Shown: piece by piece, positions 10,899 through 22,510 of the stretch
How the letters are laid out: every line of letters begins with the position of its first letter
Position numbering within the stretch: position 1 is the first letter of the stretch
NCBI GenBank assembly: GCA_964030785.1
Contig: OZ034975.1
Coordinates: forward strand, 41,829,069-41,893,068
Reading direction: 5' to 3'
DNA: 64,000 nucleotides
From: Siderastrea siderea
Taxonomy: Eukaryota > Cnidaria > Anthozoa > Scleractinia > Rhizangiidae
The notes under the pieces: generated by a model
The model's input: only the letters and a program-made list of their open reading frames with translations
Told to the model about the DNA's origin: nothing
Database searches by the model: none
Translations under genes and position numbers: made by a program

Positions 10899-12347
10899 TT
10901 AAACATTAAAAGCTGACAGTTTGCTTTGGTGATAATATTCACAGAGGTCGTAAACATCAAAAGTAATGGGATGCTTCAGCCCAACTTGATCAGTTATTTC
11001 TTCAAGTAACTCCTGTCGTTCTGTATCTTCCACAAGACATGCAACATCTTCTTTTTCGACTGACATTCCAAGTAAGCCCTTTTCTTTGCGCCGTGACGCT
11101 GCAAGACGGGAAAAGAAGCCCTGGATCTGTGTTTTTGTCAACCATTCTGTACTACTAAACTGGCGCTCGTTTGATGGATTTCTTGCTGTTCTCATATCCT
11201 GCTCTACTTGAGCAGGATCAGCCTTCCGGCCAGTTTTTTCACCAATATCGAATTTGGCCTTTAGATAATCTTTAACTTTCGGCGAAAAACGAGTTGAGCC
11301 TGTGCTGGTCTTGCTAATAGCCCATCCCATTTTCAGAGATTGTCTGCTGGGTGTGTCAGAAGAGGTGGGCAATGTAACGCAAGGTGATTTTTCAGCTACA
11401 TCCACCGTTGCAAATTTTGCTGCCCAGTCTCTCCTTATCCGGTCGTAAATACTTTCACTCTGTGTTCGCTTCTTGGCGTGTTGGCCGACATCAAGGTGCA
11501 TCTCGAGATCTGTAAATGAATCAAACACTTCAGTACATCCTGGCACAGAGCACTCAAAAAGAGGATTTATATCAGTTGAAGGCTCCTCCTGTTCCTGTGA
11601 AGGCTTTTTTCTAGGCTTCAGCTCCCGGTCTTTGATTGTATCAGGAAACCTCTCTTCCGTTTGAAGCATAGTTGGCCCCTGGTTTTGAACATAAACTGTG
11701 TCGTATGGGAAAAGCTTCCCTCGACCAATACCATAAGCTTTCCAGGCTCGGATTCCTGACTCTTCAAAACGGAAATTGTGGAAACCACCAAAGTGGTCGA
11801 GCTTATTGATCAGAAGAGTTTTCCTTGATTCATCCACAACACTTACTGAAGTAGACGTTCCCCTAACAGGATGTTGTTGGAGAGCCTCTCGCATATCCGA
11901 CGCCGTCAGGATATCGTGTCCTTCAGAGCAGTACGTTCGAATTGATGATTTCAGAGGACAAAGAATGCGGTCGCAGATGTCTTTTCCACTTTGTGGTTCG
12001 GAGAAGTCATAGGCTTCAACGTCGATCCCAACTCTTTCTCCGATGTCTTTCACTGCAGATATCAAGAAGTTACTGTGGTAGCATCCTGCTTCGTCCGACC
12101 TGAGGTAAACACTTTTAACATCATTTGCTTTCAAGTAGTTAAGCAAATGCTCAATTATTGATGCTACTGCGAACCAATCCTGTGTACATTGGTCAAACAA
12201 ATGTGCAAAAGAAGTAACCTTAAGCTCTCCTGTTGACCCATCACGAGATATCACGCTACTAACGTGCCAACTAAGGCCTCTCTTGCCATACCAATCGCTC
12301 TGCTTCTCACGGAAACGGATTTGCAGAAATTTCATGGCCCAGTCCAT
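10899..12347 (-). CDS. transposase-like protein, C-terminal part (exon 3, second frame)
   Basis: A 482-codon frame overlapping the end of the preceding frame by 41 bases. Early residues MDWAMKFLQ and SDEAGCYHSN, then GKDICDR, sit in hydrophobic strand-like context and are candidates for the acidic residues of an RNase H-fold (DDE-type) core. A C2H2-like finger follows at about residues 265-290 (C-x4-C-x12-H-x4-H), and the C-terminus is basic and helical. Location between long TIRs and co-orientation with the upstream exons support a transposase role, but I cannot assign a named superfamily from motifs alone. The ATG is unlikely to be a genuine start: it lies at the point where the reading frame jumps from the upstream exon sequence. 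Confidence 0.75.
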   Translation of the reverse strand: MDWAMKFLQIRFREKQSDWYGKRGLSWHVSSVISRDGSTGELKVTSFAHLFDQCTQDWFAVASIIEHLLNYLKANDVKSVYLRSDEAGCYHSNFLISAVKDIGERVGIDVEAYDFSEPQSGKDICDRILCPLKSSIRTYCSEGHDILTASDMREALQQHPVRGTSTSVSVVDESRKTLLINKLDHFGGFHNFRFEESGIRAWKAYGIGRGKLFPYDTVYVQNQGPTMLQTEERFPDTIKDRELKPRKKPSQEQEEPSTDINPLFECSVPGCTEVFDSFTDLEMHLDVGQHAKKRTQSESIYDRIRRDWAAKFATVDVAEKSPCVTLPTSSDTPSRQSLKMGWAISKTSTGSTRFSPKVKDYLKAKFDIGEKTGRKADPAQVEQDMRTARNPSNERQFSSTEWLTKTQIQGFFSRLAASRRKEKGLLGMSVEKEDVACLVEDTERQELLEEITDQVGLKHPITFDVYDLCEYYHQSKLSAFNV

Positions 12348-13747
12348 GATCTAATTTCTCTAGAAGTTCTTGCTTTGCACGTTCTTGGTTTGTCGACCTC
12401 ATGACATGTGCTTTCCACTGATTGATGGCCTTTGTAGCTCGCTCGAAATCATAAATGATGTCTTCTTGTTGCTCCTTGCTATAAAATTTGGTGTCTTTAC
12501 TTTTGATCACGTTCCCTATCTTGTCAAGGCAAATGGATATGTCGTCGCACTGGCTACAGGAAGTTTGATGTTCATGTCCACATTGTTCTTTTAGGTCTGA
12601 ATCACTGGCATCACTAAGTGCGAACTTCAGACAATGATCAGGACATCCGCTGTCATCTTGCTGACAATGATTGCGATATTCGGTTTTGAAATAGCGTTTA
12701 CCAGCTTGGATAGACTTCTTCATTTCTTCTGCCCAACTCTTTTCTTCGCCCATCCGTTGAAGATCATCAACTATTTTACAAATTCCTTCAAAACCGGCCG
12801 ACCCATCAGCTGCAGTATTGTCAAGACCACACAACGACCTTTGTTGGGAGGCCTCCCGCACTTCAAGAATGCGAAACAACGTCGCACGGCTAAGAGGTAC
12901 AACCTTTTCCTCTTCACAGAACATTAGATACTGGCTTATCATGGATGAACGAGTAACTGTCCGAACCACATTTGGCATGGTTATTTCTTCACCGTTGTCC
13001 AACTTCAGCTTTCGGGTTCCAAACGCGACATCTTGATAAAAGTACGGTCGATTAATAAAATCAACGAAATGGTCTACAAGATTTGTATCCAGGCGAACGC
13101 GATGAAATGACTGCTTCTCAACGATTAAACCAGGTCCACATTCTCGAGCATGAGCTCTTGCTCTCTTTATTTGCCAAGTAGTTATGCTTTCGTAAGGCTC
13201 ATGCAGCTTTTGCAGTTTTTTCATTGAATAACGGTAAGCATAAATACTAAGGATTTGTGTTTTTAAGTTTTTTGTTGGAGCATTTTTGTATGCTTGCATA
13301 AGAGCCACCAAGTCACCGGAAACATGTTCGGTTTCTACATCTGATAACTGGACACATGACTGCAAAAGTTTTTCTCCAGCGTTTGGTGCGATTATTTCAC
13401 CTACAATGCTGCATCCTTCCATTGCTTTTTCAATGCATATTTCTTTTTCACTCTCTGTCGCTTCATCCCAAGTAGATTTCAACTGAAATGTCAAAGGAGT
13501 AACTTTCCCGACATTTGTTTTCTCTGATAAAGTGACCATTGTTTCATTATATGAGGCAATCAAAGACTCTACCTTTTGTGCCCTTTCTTCCTCTTCTTCT
13601 GAGTCTTCATTATCATCTTCCGTCCATTGCTCGGGCATCCACTCCACCTGTTTTTCGATCTCAGATTGTAGAAGTCTAGACGTCACTGGTGTACATTCCA
13701 AGCTTGCTGTGCTATTTAAATTTATTGCTGCCATCTGTTTGGCGAGT
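12307..13747 (-). CDS. transposase-like protein, middle part (exon 3, first frame)
   Basis: The frame is open from the acceptor (AG at 13748-13749, exon from 13747) to a stop at 12307; 475 codons follow an internal ATG at 13734. It has an acidic stretch (residues about 40-55) and a Cys/His-rich segment near residues 360-410 (CPDHC, CGHEH, CSQCD) that could bind zinc. Entering from exon 2 in phase 2 gives an open frame straight through the ATG, which argues that 13734 is not the true start. The frame ends inside the region where the second frame begins, consistent with a single indel in an ancestral frame of roughly 950 codons for this exon. Confidence 0.78.
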
Positions 13748-14330
13748 CTACAAAATCAACAAAGTATAAACGTATTTGCACTGAGACTGAGTGAACTGTT
13801 TACACCTGATTGAAGAAACGTTGATCCATGAAAGCAAAACACTTAAACAATGCGACCCAAATGTTTACTGGAAAATGTGCCTGTGACTTTATAATAGGAC
13901 AGGTTGCATATATCATTTTCTGAATATGCTCTCACAAAAAGAATAGATAAATCATGAAATATCACTAAGCTTACCAATGCTATTTACCCAGAATCCCATT
14001 AGGCCTTATCGCTTACCCTTTTCACAGGGTTAACGTTTCTTCAATTTCCAGTATACATTATACCTTTATTTAAAACATTTATCCAATAGATTGCTCTGTC
14101 CTTTGTAAAAAGCGAAATGATGCAGTTTGATATAGATTGAATTTATAAAAATGTGAGCCGAGTAAAATATTATTCGTGTAATTATGGACAGTTGTCTTGA
14201 AAAGTGAGGAATGTGTCAGGATGTGTTAATCCTAGTAGGTATTTTTTGGTACAACAAGCTCTCTTCTATAACTGGCTCAATTGATGAAAAATATGCAACA
14301 TATAACAGCAAACAGTTTTTGTCTGCAAAC

Positions 14331-14445
14331 CTCAAATCCTGGTTTTCTGTTTTTTCTTTATCCTTTTCGTCACATTGCGGCGCCATCAATCCGAAATGTT
14401 CTTCAGATTTTTTCTTTTGTTTCTTCAGACAGGAAGTACAAATCG
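14331..14445 (-). CDS. transposase-like protein, exon 2
   Basis: Acceptor: pyrimidine-rich tract ending in CAG at 14446-14448. Donor: GAG|GTTTGC, with the intron starting at 14330. The 115 bp exon enters in phase 1 and leaves in phase 2, which matches both neighbours. It encodes a short Cys pair (C-x2-C) followed by a Lys-rich stretch. Agreement of phase at both junctions is the main support. Confidence 0.75.
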
Positions 14446-14806
14446 CTGGGCAAATAGACAAAAACATGTTAGTTATAGATATCGTTGGCCTTGTTAACAT
14501 ATATTTTTAAGGAAAAGGTCCTGAAGTGTCTTTATACTTTATAAGGCACATCTAAACTCAGGTGTAACTGCCGTTATCATTTTTATTAATTTGCCTTCTC
14601 CAAGTTAAAAAAGGATTGGGCACGAATTTAAAAATAGGACGTATCCCATTACTAGAACAACACATTTTCGCTGCTGCCTAGGAGCAAACTAATAAGACAC
14701 ACTTAACATAGCAGCACAACGCTCTGGAAACAGTTATTTTCATTTCAGCGAGAATTGGTATTTATAATAATTTGAGAGTTTGAGATATTTAATGTCGTTC
14801 TCTTAC

Positions 14807-15203
14807 CTGAACCAATTGGAACTGTTACCCCAAAAATAGTTTGAATGTTTTTAGACATCTGCACGTTCACCACATCTCTGTTCTTGAGTTTTTTCCTTGC
14901 TCCAGAATGGAGTGGGTATTGGCATGTCCTTAAAGGACGCCAATTACGTCCCAGGTTGTATCTGTGTTTTGGGCAAATCGAATAGCATTCCCGCTGGTGT
15001 GTTGACAAGTCGAATTTGCCAGCTCTCATAAGTATGAGATCGTGTTCTTCGACATTTCCTATTAGTTTGGAAAGATGGCAACTCCGCAAGTGACTTTCTA
15101 TGTCATCTTTGCACTCCAGTAAGTTTTTCACGACAAACGGACAACCGCGGAAATCACCACAACTAGATTTTCGCAACTCCGAGAAAGAACACTTCGACTC
15201 CAT
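14807..15203 (-). CDS. transposase-like protein, exon 1 with Cys-rich domain
   Basis: Starts at ATG 15203, only 43 bases inside the right TIR, so the TIR probably supplies the promoter and 5' UTR. 132 codons plus one base lead to a consensus-like donor CAG|GTAAGA at 14807/14806. It is rich in Cys and His (CGDFRGC, HLRSCH, ICPKHRYNLGRNW, CQYPLH), suggesting a zinc-binding DNA-interaction domain. I have seen similar C-P-x-H-R-x2-L-G motifs in cnidarian repeat proteins but cannot name the family. Confidence 0.78.
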
Positions 15204-15245
15204 TGCAAGTTGTCGATTTCACTATTGTATTACACTCACAAGGGA

Positions 15246-16226
15246 ACTGGGAACGAAAACACCTGTTGTAAACACAAGATGGCCGCAGGGTTTTACAATC
15301 TCCGACGCACCGTTTACAACGTTTATATGTGGTAACACAGTCCCAAATATGTCCCTGCAAACGTTTTAAGAGGAATTTGTCCGACCAAGAGTAGCTTTGC
15401 GCAAATCTACGGTCAGCGATGGAAAGAACATCCACGCTTCTCTTATACTTATGTTGCGATGTGACAGTCACGCTACTAAGAGGCATCTGATTGGGAACGT
15501 GTACAAATCTACAGCTGAAGGAAAAAGCTATTAGTTTTGAAGTTACCAAGAATTTAGTAATGGCTGTAAAGACCGGAACAGACATTCTAAAGCCAGGTGA
15601 GAGACCTTAAGAGGTTATGGTATGCGAATTTATCCGAAAAATCTGTAAAGACGAAGATGTTCGTTACCTATAAATTTTGAAAATTTCCTGAATTTTAAGC
15701 GGTTGTCAGCTTTGCAGACTTGGTGTGCTGACAAATTTTATTCTTGTTTTTAAGAAAGGGTCATTTATAGATTCTGTTCATGTAATTAAGTAGTCTCAAG
15801 CAGGTGCCACATTTTTAAAATTTGCCTTCAAAGTTGGGCTATTTCCGTGTTTCGTTCAAAGCTGGATTAGGCGGGTCGGAAATCTTCTTTTGGCCTATGA
15901 AGAAACAGGAATGAATCATAATTGAAACATTGCTAAATAAACTACAATGATGAATCTATAGTTTACAAAAAGAACTGGATCTTTTCAGCGAATATTTATT
16001 TTTTGAGAGCAATTACAATATGTGCTATTTTAACCGTTTCGGAAGGCGCGTAATTGCTGTGGGTCGGACCAAACTTCGATAGATCCTAAAAAACACAAAA
16101 TAGAATTTTTAATCAAATGAAACCCATTCTATAGATTAACTAGGTAAAGGCTTTAAAATCCCAGCAGATGAGACAATTCGAATTTACGAAAAAAAATCGA
16201 TGGTCGGAAATAAGCGAAACAACCTC
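15246..16226 (-). repeat. right TIR of the TTAA transposon
   Basis: Inverted copy of 9125-10108. It lies just upstream of the transposase ATG. A 140-codon minus-strand frame runs through it and past its inner edge but shares its first part with the left TIR and shows no domain, so I do not call it a gene. Confidence 0.88.
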
Positions 16227-16444
16227 TTAAAATACCTTAAACTAATTTCTTTACGCCACTGAGACGTTAGAAAAGCGCCTGGAATTGCCATATGTACCAA
16301 AAAGGTTAAGAATAAGTGATCAAGCAATGAAAACTACGGCTTTTACTCTGAGGCCGCCATCTTTTTTTATTTCACTGGCGCGCACGTTTCAGGAATCTGG
16401 GTACTAGGAAAATGAGTAACCAATCAGACAAAAGTCTCCTTTGT

Positions 16445-16470
16445 TCCCGCTGTGGATTTCCACAGCGGGA
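16445..16470. repeat. short perfect palindrome
   Basis: Two 12-base arms, TCCCGCTGTGGA and its exact complement, separated by two bases. Function unknown; it could form a hairpin in DNA or RNA. Confidence 0.7.
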
Positions 16471-19400
16471 TTCTGTGAGCAAAATAAACATGGTGGAAGA
16501 GCGTGGTCGATATGTACAGCGTTCGTTTTTACGTGCTAAACAGGAATGGTAACTTTTTTCAAAGACAGTTTAGAGAGAAAAACATCGGGGCTGTTTTTAC
16601 GACGGTTTTGTGGAAGTGTGTTAGGCCAACCTAGCTACGATGTGGTATTTTTATCGGCGCTCGCAGCCTGCAGTGGCGAGAACCGTCTGTGCAAGATCTC
16701 GAGGCAGTCAGTTTTAACGCTAACCCTGGATTCTTTGAAAGACAAGGGGACATGGTGGAAGTGGAAAACTTGTTAAAAGGTAAGTGAACAGATTTTGGTT
16801 TTTAAAAAATCACAACCTGAGCATATAAGAGCATATTAAGGAAGCTTGCATTGTCTTGTGCGGTTCTAAGTGAGCTAAAGTTTAAGCACAACGACTAGCG
16901 GTATGTTTAAAATACGGTCGTTATTTTAAAATAAAGCATTGTGCACACTCTTTAAGCTTGTGTAATTATATGTAGAAAAAAGCATGCTCACATTATAGAA
17001 TATTTACGGGTCAAGAAATTGATTTTCTTTGGTAAAAGAATCATAAAACGCTGTTTTCTTAACCAATGAATTTCTAGATTATTATGTATATTCTCCTTGT
17101 TGTTATGAGGAGTTCTGTGAGAATTCAAAAGAGAATGTGGTGCTCGATCACAAGGTACAGTGATGATCGAAGCAAGATATCAGTGATATTTCTTTCTTAA
17201 TTTGCTGTTTGTTGATCTTAACTTAAATGTCTTACACAGTAGTCAAAATATTCTCAATGTTTGTTAAATTTGAATGTGTTTTGCAATATTTTTTGGCTAA
17301 TTAAACTTTTAAACTGACCTGAGCTACATTGTACAAGGCTTCTGATATTATGCGATGGTGCAATTTCGCACAATTGATCTTGAATCGTATCCAATCGCAT
17401 AATCCATGAGAAATCTTTTAATTGATAAAAATTGCATAAGCTGGCCAAAGTAACAAACATAAAATTCTAATTTAAGGCTATTTAGCATTGGAAACACCAT
17501 GCAGAGCCTATGAAATCTTCAACGTTGTTGTGAATCTCATGACAGTACGTGTTCTATGAGAAATCTTCTCCAGAGAAATCGCATAATTTGCCGCATAATA
17601 AACCTTTTCTGCCGCAAAATGTGACCTCCTGGAAATTCCGCATAATTGCCCAATATTTTTCGCACCCTATCAGAAGGCCTGATTGTAGCATGGCTTTTCA
17701 GTTCATGTTTCAACACTAGCAAATGACAGTTGTTAGACCATCCGGATATTTTCACTGTGTACTTTTCACTGTGTACCCTTGTCTGAATGACCTCTTGCTG
17801 TTTTTAAAACTTATGCTGAAAGTAAGGTTTAGAAGCTTGAGTTGTTTTATAAAATTAAAGTATTATGATTGAATATTTTATATGACCTCACTTTTTTATA
17901 ACTTTGGACTTAACTTTGACTGTTTTGAAATCCACCTTATATTTTGATTCGCCATTTTAGACAGAAAAGCAGTATAGCTCCTACATTTTGTGGACTCTGA
18001 CTTTGTGATTGGAATAATGTATAAAAAAAAAACAGCAAATGTAAAATGATAAACAGAGAAATATTTAAGGGATGGGCTAGTACAGTTAAGTCATTTATGA
18101 TGCTGAGCTTTTAAAAGTGACGTTGAAAGTGGTTGTTGTGTGCATACTGTACTAATATGTGCTATGTACAAGTGATCAGAAAACATACAGTGTACAATGT
18201 TCCTTGACTCAAGGAGCTTAAATGTTTTTTCTTCTGACTTAATTCCTTGAATTCACTGTCACTCATCAGTGCTCTAAGCTAAATTTTTTCCCAGGTCGCC
18301 TTTTGGCGACTCACACCGGTAAAATGGTCGCCAGATACCAAATTTTGGTCGCCAAAAAGCATTTTTTTCCTCATTGGTATACATTTAATTATGCTAATTC
18401 TTGGCTTTGAAACATTCTGTTTTCAGTCACCATGTTTTTCCAAGAAATATGGACTGTTTCTGGCATCACAGGGCAAGAAATTGCGCCCAAGTAACCAAAA
18501 GTCTTCACTACATTCTATTTTTAATACTGGAAGATTCACCGGAGAAGTTTACATGTGAGTAAAGTAATAGAGTGTGACTGTGTAGTTGAGACTTGATTCC
18601 TGAATTCTGTAGTTTGTTTGTTTACCATCAAACCTACTCTGGTCCAAACACCTTTTCTGTACAAGTGGTCTTTTGAGAACACTTAATTTATCCAAAACAA
18701 AAACAAAAAACAAAAACAATAATAAAAGGCGATACAAACCGAAAAACACCCGGTTGAGTTCACTGCAGGACCCGAATTTGCGACCCTACACCCATAACAC
18801 AAGCATTTTTTCTTGAATTCTGTGATCCACAATGTTTATTTTCAGTAGGTGTTTAAATGCTAGTAATTTTGGACAAGTAAACATTCGCATAAAAGAGCTC
18901 TGTTAAATGCCTTGAAAACAAGATACCTTTTCTTGTATCCAACAAATTTGTAGCGTATACAAATCACCTGATCAGTCTCACTGTTCTCTGAGGTTTTAAA
19001 TCAAGTGGAAATCAAACCAGAAAGTGGACGAAGTATTCCTAAGTGAAAATTATTACCATTCTCCTCATATATGGAGCTGTAAATATGAAATATTGTCCTG
19101 CAAAAATTATTCAAACTTTCTACAAAACTGTTGCGTGCTTAATGCGTCTGTATTGTAATTTAATTAAGCACTTGTTTTTCAACTTCAGAAAAACTGCAAT
19201 GCCTGGAAAGAAAATTCTTTTTCATGAATGAAAATATCTTTCATTAAAAAAAAAAAAAGAAAACCAAACCTGAACAGAATTACTTGTTGTTTTTCAGTGG
19301 TTGATCTACGGTTTATGCAAATGGTAAGGAAAGCCCTCCCGAATGGGAAATTCTGTTCGAGATAAGCACGTACCATTTGTGCGATTCGCTCTAATTTACA

Positions 19401-20788
19401 TACAGTCTGGAACTAGTCTGACAATTGGCGTAGGTCTTGGAACTGGTAGAAAAAAGTAAATGGAACACAATTTTCCGTTTGGATATTCCGGTTGGGAATT
19501 TTGGAGTACCTCTGAAGACGTTCGGTTTATTTCGGAAATTTCCGATTGGGCGAACCAAAATAGTCTTCCCATTTACATTCCAACCGAAATTTTTTCCGGA
19601 TTTTTTCGGTAAATGGTAAACACTCCAAGCCTTGTCGCTTGAAACCTGATCAACAAGGAAAAGAACCCTGCAAAAACTTTGTTCTTCATGTTGATACAAG
19701 ACAACTTTATGCTAACTAGCTACCAGGGGCTACGGCTGGAGAAAAGTTGATTTTGTGCCTTAAGTCTGTAGGTTTCTAGATCGATCTTGTTATGTACATT
19801 TTAGTTTTCATGAATAGCCACTCTTAGATCCAAAAATCAAATTGTGATGCATACGCACGCAATGCAACCAAAACACTGAACTGAGGAAAATATCAGGGAA
19901 ACTGATACTAAAAAAGGTGTTTACATGGATAAACTTCATTTTGTCTGTATTAACAATTGAAAAAGAGAGGGAGAACATCTTACAGGTAGCTCCTTACCAC
20001 CCAAACAGAAGTCGCGAAATTGGCAACCTTTGCAGAAATTTTATTCGCCCGAATTTTTTTCTACTCGCCCTGGCAACCAAAACGGTCGCAGCTTGGAGTG
20101 TTGCTCATGTAGTCATTGTTATTTGGCAGTCTGCCATGTTCTCTTACAAAGGCTTCATCCCATTTTCTTAGTTTCTCCTTCACAAGGTGTAGCTCTATTA
20201 AAACATATGTTTGGACTTTGCTTAGAACTGAGTCATACTTTTTTCGATAAAAGTGTGCTTTGGGTTTTTTTAAACTATTTGTTTCTGCCGGTCAATCTCA
20301 GAGACCTCTGGTGATTTCCCTGGTACTAGTTCTAGGGCCTTTGCTTTCTTTGACAGAATTGTTCTATGTTAAATCTTTGTTTTGTGACTGGATTTTTCTT
20401 TTCTTGCTAGCTGGTGGCTCAGTTGGGCATTCCTTTTCACAGAAAGCAGTTTGTTGCATGTTTGAGTTATCCATGATATTTTTCCACTGGATGTTTCATT
20501 ATCCAGGAACACACCTGGATCCACATCCTTATCACTTGTGATGTTTTAAGTCATGTCAAGATCTACTCACAGATCTTCAAGAATTACTTCAAGAGTAGTG
20601 TCCCCTTGCTGATCTTCACAATTAATTTTTTTTTAGAAGTACTGGCTCATTGTTGATCTTCAGAAATTACTAGTTCAGTGGATTTGTCGATGTTTTTTGT
20701 ACTTACGTACTGTATGTCTTCATCATATTCAGGCTGTTCATCAAGGGATGGCTGTAGATCTCCTGTTTCCAGAGGCTGATGCAATTCT
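16471..20788. other. gene-poor stretch with MITE-like repeats
   Basis: No protein gene recognised. It contains the MITE-like repeat at 17334-17691, a short cluster of GGTCGCC/GGCGACC motifs near 18295-18355, and an AT-rich block at about 19420-19640 with repeated 'ttccg' and 'aaatgg' motifs that looks repeat-derived. A donor-like AAAG|GTAAGTG at about 16781 could end an untranslated exon, but nothing else supports a gene. Confidence 0.45.
17334..17691. repeat. MITE-like element
   Basis: Ends CAAGGCTTCTGATA and the diverged complement (TATCAGAAGGCCTG) face each other across about 360 bp. The interior repeats 'cgcataat' in both orientations. Target duplication is unclear. Confidence 0.45.
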
Positions 20789-22008
20789 TCAGATCTGCTC
20801 TCTCTCAAGCATTAAAGTGAGTTTGCCATTTTTATCCCTCATCTTGTAAAGATAAAGCTGATCAGGCCTGACAGACAAATCCCTCCCAGGTTTCTTCCAG
20901 GTACCAGCATATCTTGCTGAAATTGTTGGATCTGAAGGGATGAAGTTGAGGCCCTTGTTCTTTGCTGTTTGATTCTCCTTGTGCATCAACAAATTCCACA
21001 GAACCATCTTCCCTCCATTTCCACCACACTCAAGGTCCAGGTCTTAGAAAATCAGCAATCTTGGAGAGATGTGTCTGCCACAAGCTGGATCTCTTAATTA
21101 TCAGTTCCTTGCATCACTGATGCAGTCTCATTTGACCTATAAACTTCTGTAAACTGAAGTTCCCTTAGGCATTCCCTTCGGGTTGGTAAAAAAGCAAGCT
21201 GGTCAGAATCTTTTGCACCTGACACACCTAGCATGTATAGGACGTGTGGAACTTCTATCGTTGATTGAATGTCTACCCCTTTCCCACCATGCCTCTCCTT
21301 GTACTCTTGACTGGTAAAATGTACAGCAGGATCGTATACTTCTCTCACCAGGAGCCCGTTTCTTGAAAGTCCCGGTAACTTTTCGGGCCCGGAGCCATAA
21401 TTTGAAATCAAAATCTATAGAATGGTGGCGTAGTTTTTAGCCCGCATATCAGGCCAACTTGTTTTATCAACTAAGAATTTTATTGCTCAGGTTTCAAAAA
21501 CGACAAAATTTTAGCTTTTAATGTAAACATTGAGCACATAAAATAGCTTTCCGGGCCCTAAAAGTTATCAAGACTTTCTAGAAACGGGCTACAGGAACAG
21601 CATACATGTAAACCCTGGACTTGCTATGCTTGAATGGTCATGCCATGATTAACCAGTGATGGGTTCTTTCACACTTCCTCAGATGGTGTGTAAGTTGCTC
21701 TTCTGTCATGTTGCTGTTGTACTCATGGAGAATTGGAGTCTTGCTTTTAGCTGTTCAGGGGTCATTGTTGTCATATTCTTCATCACTGCATAATCTCATT
21801 TGGCACTTTGAGCACAGTCTTCTTTGAGAGGGTACTTCCTTGCTGAATCTTTACAAACTTTATTTTCTCTGTTTCCCTCAGATGTGAACACAACTTTTGT
21901 GTATTCATTGTCTAGCACAGGAGTTCCAAGATTGAATTCCCCGGAAGCTATCCTTTGCTTTGTATCTGCCCTAATTTGTTGATTGCTTTGTGGGACAGGC
22001 ACAGACAC
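20789..22008 (-). pseudogene. decayed protein-coding fragment, unrecognised family
   Basis: Several minus-strand open segments (about 22008-21796, 21411-21094, 21007-20789) with normal protein composition follow one another but are broken by stops and frame changes; between 21094 and 20789 coding character switches frame at least once. A Cys pair (CSKCQ) occurs in another frame near 21800. A 237 bp MITE interrupts the coding run at 21354-21590. I do not recognise the protein; it could be a host gene relic or part of an old mobile element. Confidence 0.5.
21354..21590. repeat. MITE inserted in a pseudogene
   Basis: The termini AGCCCGTTTCT and AGAAACGGGCT are inverse complements; next inward come CCCGG-rich segments that also pair. 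The coding character of the surrounding minus-strand sequence resumes on the far side. A short AGG occurs at both flanks, but a clear target duplication is not resolved. Confidence 0.65.
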
Positions 22009-22510
22009 TACTCCACCAACTTGTTTTTCGCAGGCCTTCTCACCCTATATTTTGCTAAAAATAAGAATTGAAGCTTATTTTTAAGTGATCCTGTTAAGAT
22101 GAAGAGATAAAGTTCTTTATTATTTTTTTTTTACTGTTGAGATTATAGTTTGTTATTATTTTTTGTTTTGTTTTTCAATGATCACTTAGGATTTCATTTT
22201 GTTAAGAACAGCAATAGCCGATCCATCAAGCAGATTCATTTTAAAATTCTCTCACTTGTTTTGGGATGATTAATTTAGTTTGAGTTTTATCAACTTATAA
22301 GCTTACTTCCATTGGTCCATGTGGCTGCGAGCGTCCTTTTGATGGATGAGTGTAAATACATTTGTAATTTTTATGAGAATTAATTTTGCTTTCTTTGAAG
22401 TCCTCAGTAGGGGTAATTTGATCTTAACAAATAAAGTTTTAGTTCATTTTCACTTTCACTGATCTTCTCAAAGGGAGCTATATCCACTCCTTCTGACTTT
22501 AGGAATTCCT

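Larger units (their letters stand above)
9125..16226 (-). mobile_element. 7.1 kb TTAA-flanked DNA transposon with 1 kb TIRs
   Basis: Two inverted copies of about 980 bp (9125-10108 and 15246-16226) bound the element. The outer ends read GAGGTTGT and the inverse, and each is immediately preceded or followed by TTAA (9121-9124 and 16227-16230). TTAA target choice is known for piggyBac and Kolobok. The GA...TC ends do not fit the usual piggyBac CCY start, so Kolobok or an unclassified group is more likely. Between the TIRs lies a three-exon minus-strand gene with transposase-like and zinc-binding character. One frame break probably makes this copy non-autonomous. Confidence 0.85.

Noticed and set aside
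15163..15585. 140-codon minus-strand open frame (and its 66-codon twin at 9766-9966)
   Set aside because: Both lie in the TIRs of the TTAA transposon, have no domain signature and diverge after the shared part.
16485..16785. Possible 5' exon ending in AAAG|GTAAGTG
   Set aside because: The ATG frames are short and closed, and no downstream exon could be matched.
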